64,000 bases of DNA from Effrenium voratum. Lineage: Eukaryota; Sar; Dinophyceae; Suessiales; Symbiodiniaceae. The position numbers were made by a program, and so were the translations under genes. Positions 34,510 through 42,956 of the stretch are shown here, piece by piece (the stretch's first letter is position 1; the number at the start of each line of letters is the position of its first letter). The notes below the pieces were generated by a model, which ran no database searches, had not been told where the DNA came from, and saw only the letters and a list, made by a program, of their open reading frames with translations. The DNA is taken from contig CAUJNA010000582.1 of NCBI GenBank assembly GCA_963377175.1, positions 69,501-133,500 of the forward strand. Reading direction: 5' to 3'.

Positions 34510-37500
34510 TCAGGCCCCATCCTCGTCCCCAAAGAGCTCAGCTGCCGCGTCTGCGGGGTCGCCCCCTGCAGCCAGGAAGGCCAAGTGCGCCCGAAGCTCC
34601 TGCCAGGCACACTTGCCCTGACTCGTCTAGGTCCTAGGAAGGTAGAATTTGAGTTATGAAAAGTGGGGTCAAGCCATTCCATGCGAAAGGTGAGCTGGGG
34701 CATAGCGAGAGCTCTCCTCCGGCACTGGCTGGTCATGCTTCACGAGCACCAAGTGCTCTGCCTTAGGCCGCGCGCGCTACCACGCGTTAAACCACGTGCC
34801 ACATTAAATGCCATGAACTTACGTTGCCAAACCATTTCACTGGTCCACCTTAGCCTGATGCCCGGTAGGACAAATGCACAGAAAAATCCAAGCTTGGAGG
34901 AAAGTCTGGCGCAGTTGTGGCTGCCAAGGTTTCTGGTTTCTCTTCTGGAGCCATTATATAGGGCCAGTTGCCTTGCGTCCACAAAAGCTCCATGAAGACA
35001 AATGCTTGCGACTTCAACCGATGACCATGATGGTAATCACCCCACTGCGAGCATGTTCGCTGTATCAACGCAGCTTCGATTTCCTTGTTGGAGAAACAAT
35101 GTTCTTGGCCGGCTCTTGTGCAGTCTGTCAATTCGGATTCTGCCTGGCAGCTGTGCCCGTGCATGTTAGCACCAATAAGTGTCGACATGCCACACCACGG
35201 CCACGCCTCCTGGTACGCCGCGTCCAGCAACTGCTGCGCGGCACCATGCAGGGGCTTTGGCCCCATTGCATTGGCTCATCAAAGGGCTCCCATGGCATGT
35301 TGGGGCCACATGACACTTCTTGTGGCCCAGCATTGGCCATTGGATAGTAGAACCCAGCAATTCGACTGCCAAGGATTCCTGCATCTTCCCTGTCAAAGCC
35401 GACGCCCAGACTGCCAAGCCCACAAGGTTGCAACCTTCTGTAAGGCGTTGCAGTTTGATGAGATTGCTGCTCTCTTGGTGTGCTCTTGAACTGGCATCGC
35501 ATTTTGAGCCAGACTCGACCGAGCTGCGGCACCCAGGTTCGTGGCAACCGCTTTGCTTCTGCCCGACCTGCCCTCGAGCACACGCGTCGAGGCCGTGGCA
35601 AGGCAGGGAAGGATTGACCGATGTAGCACGCGACGACCTCAATCGCGGCACGCACGTGTGAGCCGGGCTCCAGCCCGCGCTTCCCTGCTTCCATACTGGC
35701 AAGCTGCAGGATCCGGCTGCATCAGGGAGCGGGAGCCATAGATCTGGACAGGACCCATCCGAGGACAAGACTACATCAAGACTATGATAATGATGACTAT
35801 GATAAAGTTCTCGGCAAAGCACCGAACGCAGTGAACCTGCCTTGTTGGAGGTCTCCTTGGCTTCCTCTTCCAAGCTCTTGCCCTGCAGCACCTGGCGGCT
35901 GGCGGCTGGCGGATATGGGGCGGGGCATGGGGTCACTGCTGGCTGGAGTTGCGGGCCTGCGCGAGGAGCTGGGTCAGGATTTCGATGTACTGCGGCAGCA
36001 CCTGGGCACCAAGTTGGAAGAAGGGCCAAACACCCTTCTGCACACTGACGATGTCCCCGGCAACGAAACCGTGCTAAGCCAAAGCAAATTGGCCTCAGGG
36101 GGTCAATCCAGTGTATGTTCGACCAGGACAAGGCCGCTGTCCCAAGATTTCAAAACCTGGTATTCAAGTGGGACTTCCAAAAAACTTGCGCCCCGTATTT
36201 GTGGTTGAGACCTGGCCCCAACGTTCAGTGGGCACCTTTGGGGACCACCAGGTTTGACCACCTTCTGTTGGTTCAACCATGTTGAGTGCGTCCCCCACTT
36301 TGGATACACAAAATCCTGCAACAAATGGATGAAGCCCTATCTCGGAAAACCACTTACCCACTGGTGCAAGGCGGATTTTGCCCATCCCCCCGCAGTAAGC
36401 GTCATAGACAACTGAGCCAACTGCACCTTGGAGGAGCGCGTCACGGCCAGCGCGGCAACCGCCTCCTTTGCCGCCTCCGCCACTGTAGCGCCCCGCACCA
36501 ACAACGCCAAAGCCACCACACCTCAACGGTCATTTGGGCGGGGGGGGGGGGGGGGGAAAAATTTGCATTGTGCGCCTTTCAGCATTGATCCCAAAAAAGG
36601 TCACCAGTTGGTTATGATTCATGATGTTCAGTTGTTTTCCACCAACAACCACCTTTTGCAGCGCTGCCCCACATGGGGAAATGAGTCCCCCTGATTCTTC
36701 TGCAGAACTCGATGCTTCGTAAAACGGGAGCAAGTCCATCCCAAATTGATTGTAGGCGTGATGGTTAGACCGAACCTCGCCTGGTAGGACCAGGCCGTCG
36801 ATGGTGTCCACGTTGTGGCCATCGTTGTCGGGGCAGCGCTCCAGAGGCACCCCTCGCTTCCACTTCTGAAAGAACATCCTCAGGGTCGAGCGAAGGGATC
36901 CCAAGCCTTTCGGGCTCGACAGTGACAAGCCTCACAATGGACGGGAAATCGGAGTTTGTCCCTCAAGCACCTAAAAAACAACTTCGCTTCGAGCAATCCC
37001 ACCCTCCACACTCACGAGCTTACGACCGTGAACACCGTTGTGTGAATTCAAGCATGGTGTTCGGGTGGCTTGGGGCCTAGGACTGCTCAACAAGCTTTGC
37101 ATTGAGAGCCCTATCCACCTGTCTGTGTGTCAAACTCCACTTGTCTGCGAGCCGATGTCGAGAACTCAAACATCGGCTCCGTTAACAAAACAAGCCCCTT
37201 CCAAAAAGAAACCCGAACCCAAAGCAACACAAAAGCATCACCCTTTCCGAGCCTCAGGGCACACTCAAAACATGAAGGCACCAACATGAAATGTAAACCC
37301 AACTGTGCGCCGGGCGGGACATTCAGCAAAACCAGACTGGCGAGCTGCTCTGGCGGGATACTGGCGGGATCCTGGCGCATGCTGGGGAGCCGCTCCGGCT
37401 CGATACTGGCCGGATACTCGGCAGAATCCACCGGCAAGGGATACTGAGCGGGATACTCGGCAGGATCCACTGGCGAGCTACTCTGGGATATTCAGCGGGA

Positions 37501-38527
37501 TACTCGGCGGGATCCACTGGCGGGATCCACTGGCGGGCTGCTCTGGTGGGATACTCGGCGGGATCCACTGGCGAGCTACTCTGGGATACTCAGCGGGATA
37601 CTCGGCGGGATCCACTGGCGGGCTGCTCTGGTGGGATACTCGGCGGGATCCGCTGGCGAGCGGGATACTCGGCGAGCTGCTCTGGCGGGATACTGGGTGG
37701 GGGCGTGGTGTCGAAGCATCGCAAACGCGGATTCCAACATAAAATCTAACAACCCCTTCCTGTCGGGTGGGGAAAAACTCCGGCTTCTGACAATTGATGA
37801 CCATACCTAGTGAGCCGAATTCACCGGGCGCGCCATCCCCGGCACCTGTGACAGGTGGACGCGTAGGTGTCGTTGTGGGTACCGGGGGTGGTCATGAACT
37901 CCACGTAGCGTCGCCGGAAGTCCTCCACGGACAGCGAGCCTTTCGCTTCGGTGAGGCTGCGCATCATCTCCCGCGCCAGGGACGCTTCGAGCGTGTTCTC
38001 GCCTCGGTCTGAACAAGCCCCCGGCCATCCCTAATGGGAGGGGAGCGAAAAGAATGAGGTTGTTCAACATGTCTCTAGGCATGTGCAAACAAGGAAACAC
38101 CGGCTTGGCCCAACCAAACGGCCTGCGACTAAGGTGTGGTGGTAGTGGAACTGCCCGCCACGCCTCCAGTACTCCTTCTTGTCATGTAAAATTACGCCTC
38201 CGACAACATCGCCCTCATCTCCTCCACGACCTCCACCGCCCGTGTTGCTCAGCTGCATGATAGAATCCGGGAACGGGTGGACAGACCTTTCGTATCCAGA
38301 AAGCAGCCCCCCGAAGTCTTGGCGAATCTGTTGACTGCCGCCGTAGTACCAGTGCCTCCAATATGCATCAGGTGAGGCTGACGATTCCAAAACTGCAAAG
38401 GCCAAGTGGACCCTCAATCAGTCTGTTTGCCTGAGCAGGGCACACCGGCATGGCCAACGCGTCGCCCACGAAGAGCCCCCAAAGAGCCCCAGCCGCACGC
38501 TCCGCCGGATCTGCCAAGAAGGCCCAT
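34510..38527 (-). CDS. ADP-ribosylglycohydrolase family protein, at least nine short exons
   Basis: Exons read by hand: 38444-38527, 38123-38355, 37846-38002, 36781-36878, 36427-36521, 35957-36001, 35841-35891, 35605-35637, one starting at 35230, and a last one near 34510-34620. Phases agree at every joint up to the eighth. Motifs in order: AAGALWGLFVGDALAMP, HWYYGG, HPFPDSIMQLSNTGGGGRG, GENTLEASLAREMMRSL, YVEFMTTPGTHNDTYASTCHR, MFFQKWKRGVPLERC, DNDGHNVDTIDGLVLP, LVRGATVAEAAKEAV, YIEILTQLLAQ, VLQGKSLEEEAKE, VACYIGQSFP, LLDAAYQEAW, and a tail AWQELRAHLAFLAAGGD. This is the DraG/ADP-ribosylhydrolase fold, whose known members cleave ADP-ribose from proteins with two Mg ions. Donors after exons 2, 4, 6, 7 and 8 are GC, the others GT. 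Exons 4 and 5 lie in duplicated block B2. The start codon and the exon near the GGEN-like motif are not settled. Confidence 0.75.
36262..37745. repeat. Duplicated block B, copy 2 (B2), with intronic minisatellite
   Basis: Matches 14089-15385 in direct orientation. Its right part (37325-37690) is the GGGATACTCGGCGGGATCC-type minisatellite, longer than in B1, lying in the intron between exons 3 and 4 of the ADP-ribosylglycohydrolase gene. A G-run of about 16 bases sits near 36540-36556 (about 10 in B1). Confidence 0.95.
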
Positions 38528-40458
38528 CTCAACTGAAGCTGCGCTGCCTGGCACCAGGCTCAATTCCTTCACCCACCCACCCACACTGAGCATCCAGCCA
38601 GGGTCCATGCGAAGACCCAATGACGGGCCATGGAAAGCAAAACTCCAGCAGGACGTCTTGATTGACATTGACTGCAAGTGTGGGGAGTCTTACTTCCCAC
38701 CTTTATGACCTGCTCCGCTTGTGCGTGTCCGGCAGCTCATGCTGTGCTTTTGTCTGGCTGCAGGGTTTGGCGCGGCATGCATAAGCCACACGCACTGGTC
38801 CCAGAAGGTTGTCCCTTGTTGCATCTTGTTGCATTCTGAACAGCTCGGGCTGAAACAGGCTGCGTCGCATTTTCTCAACCACGAGAGCTTAAACTTCAAA
38901 GTACAGCATAAATACAGGCGAGGAAGCCCAACCACACTCCCCGTCTCGGGGTGGAGCCCATGATGCCGCTCTAGCTATCAATCCGGATGCAAGCAAACCT
39001 TGCAAAATTCCCTGAGTGCCAGGCACATGAACAAGCGGTCTTTGGATAGCCCCTCGGAGAATCGAAGCGCACATTTACCTCGGCTTCAGCCAATCAACAT
39101 CACGCCAGGATAGACCCTAAATGGCAAGAGCTCATTAAAAGTGGGTACCACCCTCCAACTTCCAACATCCTGGCCTATCACCCTCCAACTTCCAACAGCA
39201 CCCAGCGTAACAGCATCCGTCACCGCGCTCCCTTTCCACTTGGAGTTGGAATGCAGCAATCTTGGGGGCAAAGGGAGCAACTGCACAACGAGGACTGGAT
39301 CACGGAATCGTCGCTGCCAATGCGTCTGGGCCCAAAAGCTGCACGATTGAGCCAAGTTACTGAAGTTGAACCTGAGAGGTGATAACTCTGTCTGCATCCC
39401 TTCTGCAAACCCTGCGTGACTTGGACACAGAAACCGGGCTGAGGGTTTGACTCCTCCACAAAGGTGAGGCCTCAGCTGGCGCATTTGCTCAGGAAAGAAG
39501 GGCGTGAAGCGAGTCCCGGGCTTGGCGGTGCGTGCAGCTGGGACCGCGAGTCTGCGCGGCAGCTCCGAGCAAAGGCCTCAGTCCAACGTTTAACCAGTCA
39601 ACACCAGCGCTCAAGGGCATGGTCTGGATAGGGGATTAACTGGGACTCGTTCCAATCGTGAATCTGGCTTCCCGACCTCCCTAAACCAGAAGCTCCTATG
39701 ATGCTTGGGACTGGCCTCTTGAGAGGCACGGGTCATCGCAAGGCCCTGGCCTCGGAGATGTTGAAGTGTGGCCTGGCACTCGGCAAACGGGGCGCGTCCC
39801 CATCTAGTGACTTTGCGCCTCATTTGGACTTGGTGCAAGCCGTCTTCCACCTAGCAAGCACCAAAAAAAAAGAAGAAAAAAAAAACATGATGAACTATGC
39901 CTTCTTCCCCCTAAAGACTGGTCCCAGCCCTTGCTTTTAAGGTTGCCAACCCGTAGCGCGCCGCTTTCTGCAAGGCAAACCCCACGCCCGGTCCTTCCAG
40001 CCGATTCTGCAGAAATTCCTTAGCGTGTTGCAAGCTCAGTCAAGAGCAGCTAAGAAGTCGGACGTGTCCCAAAGTCAAGTCATTTGGAAAGTTCTGGCCC
40101 TCACAGAAGCGCAGAACCGCTTGCCACAAGAATGGGGGCCAAAAAAGCAAGTCCAGTGGCTTGGGAACGCAACCCATTTCGCCCTCAGAACGGTGGAGTT
40201 GTCTAAACATTTGGGCTTGATCGGCTTTGGAGACGTTCCGGGGTGGTTTCCCGTTTACCCTCTAGAAGAAACCCGGGGGTTCAAATCCACAAACCACTCT
40301 GTAGAGTTCCTGCGAGGTCAAGATGCTTCAAGCAGGTGCCTTGTACCTCCAGCTTGCTGACTCGCTGGTGCTGCAAGCATGGTGCGATGTAACAGATTGG
40401 GTGCTGTATACCTGAAAGCTTGCGTTGCAGACGCCAATTGTGTGATTTCTCCTCAAGT
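38528..40458. other. Stretch without recognised gene
   Basis: It should hold the 5' end of the ADP-ribosylglycohydrolase gene and the 3' flank of the next gene. A small direct repeat CACCCTCCAACTTCCAACA occurs twice at about 39149-39197. Minus-strand frames near 38700-38930 and 39610-39850 are open, but no family is recognised. Confidence 0.4.
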
Positions 40459-40740
40459 CTGCCAGCTCTGCCAACAACTGCTCGAAGACACCTTGTGTGT
40501 CTGCTCATGCGAGCCTGGAACCACTGCACAAGTTCGCTCGCAGCGAGTGCACATGAGCAACGGTCAGAATCTGTGGTTCCCGTAAAGGACATTTGACAAT
40601 TAGTGAGTCTCCTGGCTTGTGGGACATTTGGCGAGCACCCCCCTATGTCCCTCGAAAATTGACCACAGACGCCATAAAACTGACGCTTTCACCGATTCTC
40701 TATAGCACCTCGCATCACAAAACTCAGACAGCCGAAGCCA

Positions 40741-42654
40741 CTATGCAATGCCCATCTTGAAGGCAGTTCCATACTCCTTCATCTTGAAGTTCGTGTACAT
40801 GCTCTTGTCCGCACTACCGGCGGCACGTTGCTTGCCATGCATGCAACTGATCATGGCCATTTTCTTGGAGCCCTTCAACAAGTAATCGTCGCGATCCTGC
40901 AAATCTGCCTTGCATTCCTGCAGGTCGCTCAAGAGCCCCAAGCAAATGGGATCCCCGTTGATCACCAAAGGAGATGCTCCCAAGGTGGCGCTGGCTGCGT
41001 CCAAGATCTCCCTCGCCTGTTTCAGATCACGGTCGGCCACCCTGCGTGCATTCTCAAGGGCCTCGTGGGTCACGTAGCGGTTCCAATGCAGCTCCACCTG
41101 ATGGTTCAACGCAGACGTCTCCACCTGCGCTTTTCGCTCGATCATCAGTGCCTTGTTGCTGGTCTCGCTACGCTTGGTAACCACCGAGAAACCACGGGCC
41201 TCCAAGCGACCGATTGCCTCCAGCCGACCCTCGGGGCTCTCTGGAAGGCGTAGGGACACCAAGACATCACGGCGCTCCTCGGAGTACAAATCTCCCAGGT
41301 CCAACGTGACCAGGCCATCCTCCACGGATGGCTTGTAGGAACTGTAGGCCCGAAGGAAGCTCACTTTGGGGGCCAGCTGCAGGGTCATCGAGACGTTCTG
41401 ATGCGTGGTGGACAAAAGTCCTCCCAGCGCTTGCCCGAAGGCCTCGGCGATCTGATCCTCCGATTCCACGTGGTTGTAGGTGCCGTCCGTGGTGGTATCC
41501 GCCAAGCGTCGGAGCATATCGGCATTGTGGTCAGCCCCGAAACCAAAGGTGGAAATGCTGCTCTTGTAGTCCTTCAACTCTTCCAACAGCCCCGCGGCCG
41601 CCTGTGAGAGGTCCTCAGTCTTGGTGATTCCCAGGTTGGCATGGCCATCCGTAAACAGGAAGGTGGAACGGACCACCGCCTCAACGCTCAACTCGGAAGC
41701 GTCATCTGCCGAGGAGCTGCCACACAAACCCCAGAAGCTCTCCTGAGCCGGTTGAGCCGGCCCCGGAGTGCGCAGAGGCAGCAGCACGGTGCGGAAGGTC
41801 TCCGGCTTCTCGAAGGACAACATGTGGCTCGTCTCCACTTCACGGCCGTCCTGCAGGTGGATAACGACCTTCACCTCAAAGGTGCCCCAGCCGAAGCGTT
41901 TCAACTCGAAGGGAGCTGCCGTCACTTCCACCACGGGGTCGCGGAAGGTCTCGTGGAGCTTGAAGACGACCTTCTTCACGAGGCGTTGATCTTCTGCACC
42001 AAAGCGTACCGCCATGGTCCATTCGTGAACCCGCTCGGCATCCGAGGGCATGGCCATATCGTCGCGCCCGAAGAACTCGCCCCGCTGCACCCTGGCCGCC
42101 GCGTCTTCCGCAGCAATTCGGCGGTACAAGTTGCCCACCTGAACTGCCTGCTGGGGAGCTTCAGCTGTCATACGGCGTGGCTTGCCTTTGTGCAGCTCAA
42201 GCCCCTTGATCAAGCCACCTGACAGGTTGGTTTGCCCATCGATGCGAATCCGTTCGATGGCATGCTGAAGTCGGTTGCGGCCATCTTGGTCACACCATGT
42301 CAGCGGCGCAACGACCTTTGCATCGGAGCCATACTCAACCACACCCAAGGCATCTTTGTCGGACAAATATCGCAACATGAAGATCATGGTCTGCTTCACC
42401 AAGCGCATCTTCTCTCCATGCATGGACCCAGACTTATCCAGCACAGCCACCAGCCGCAAGGGCGCGCGGTGACTGTCATCCGCACATGGGGCAACCACTG
42501 AAAGGACCGCCTTCACGTCATCCGCTGGGAATGTCATGACATCTCTCTCCAACGCCACCTCTGCTTGCAAACCTCTACTGGAAGAGGTGTCCACCACGTT
42601 CCAGCTTGCCATGGAACGGGCGTCGCTCAACACCTCAAAGTCTGTGCTGGTCAT
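40741..42654 (-). CDS. von Willebrand A protein with inserted YEATS-like domain, copy 1
   Basis: Intronless, 637 residues from the ATG at 42654; the frame is open ten codons further up, only to a GTG. A vWA domain starts with APLRLVAVLDKSGSMHG (metal-site DxSGS at about 73-77) and has TNLSGG at 142-147. The next vWA strand, STFLFTDGHANLGI, comes only at about 330. Residues about 208-290 between them read as a YEATS domain: VHEWTMAVRFG, VVFKLHETFRDP, AAPFELKRFGWGTFEVKV. YEATS domains elsewhere bind acylated lysines on histones. The rest of the vWA fold follows (ISTFGFGADHNADML), then a beta-rich part and a helical tail with ALENARRVADRDLKQAREIL. No signal peptide or membrane segment is seen. 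Role unknown; a protein-binding scaffold is a guess. The family calls rest on motifs, not a search. Confidence 0.85.
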   Translation of the reverse strand: MTSTDFEVLSDARSMASWNVVDTSSSRGLQAEVALERDVMTFPADDVKAVLSVVAPCADDSHRAPLRLVAVLDKSGSMHGEKMRLVKQTMIFMLRYLSDKDALGVVEYGSDAKVVAPLTWCDQDGRNRLQHAIERIRIDGQTNLSGGLIKGLELHKGKPRRMTAEAPQQAVQVGNLYRRIAAEDAAARVQRGEFFGRDDMAMPSDAERVHEWTMAVRFGAEDQRLVKKVVFKLHETFRDPVVEVTAAPFELKRFGWGTFEVKVVIHLQDGREVETSHMLSFEKPETFRTVLLPLRTPGPAQPAQESFWGLCGSSSADDASELSVEAVVRSTFLFTDGHANLGITKTEDLSQAAAGLLEELKDYKSSISTFGFGADHNADMLRRLADTTTDGTYNHVESEDQIAEAFGQALGGLLSTTHQNVSMTLQLAPKVSFLRAYSSYKPSVEDGLVTLDLGDLYSEERRDVLVSLRLPESPEGRLEAIGRLEARGFSVVTKRSETSNKALMIERKAQVETSALNHQVELHWNRYVTHEALENARRVADRDLKQAREILDAASATLGASPLVINGDPICLGLLSDLQECKADLQDRDDYLLKGSKKMAMISCMHGKQRAAGSADKSMYTNFKMKEYGTAFKMGIA

Positions 42655-42713
42655 TGCAAGGCACAGAACACGCAAGGCGAGCACGGACAGGGCTTTTACA
42701 CGTCGACTTCAAA

Positions 42714-42722
42714 CTTGAGCCA
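42714..42722 (-). other. Possible spliced-leader relic (TGGCTCAAG) upstream of vWA-YEATS copy 1
   Basis: Read on the minus strand, TGGCTCAAG equals the last nine bases of the dinoflagellate spliced leader and lies about 60 bases before the ATG. The same motif is at 45201-45209 before copy 2. A nine-base match alone can be chance; its place at the edge of the duplicated unit and the lack of introns make a retrocopy origin possible. Confidence 0.35.
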
Positions 42723-42956
42723 TGCAACGGTTGACTTAAGTTGATTTGGTGCCTGCGCTGAGGAAACCAAAACAAATGCTACCCAACATGGTCTCGTGCC
42801 TTCTGACTCCAAGGGATCCTTGGCCGTGGACAAAACCGAAAGGGGGGAAGGGGTTCTTCACTTCTGGCAGGGTCCCTGGCTGTCCTTCCCAGAAAAGTGG
42901 GGTTGCAAAAGTCGTAGCCGTTGCCCCTCAAGTATGGCAAGAAAAGTGTCATTTTA

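Larger units (their letters stand above)
40459..42728. repeat. Tandem unit 1 carrying vWA-YEATS gene
   Basis: Directly repeated at 42957-45215. The match covers the whole coding sequence, about 30-75 bases of 5' flank and about 280 bases of 3' flank. Unit 1 has 12 extra bases (CACCCCCCTATG) near 40635 in the 3' flank. The units are separated by 228 unshared bases (42729-42956). Confidence 0.95.

Noticed and set aside
35166..36131. Minus-strand frame of 321 codons
   Set aside because: It crosses several exons and introns of the ADP-ribosylglycohydrolase gene in mixed frames; only short parts coincide with real exons.
41641..42222. Plus-strand frame of 193 codons (also 44125-44706)
   Set aside because: Shadow of the vWA-YEATS gene on the opposite strand.
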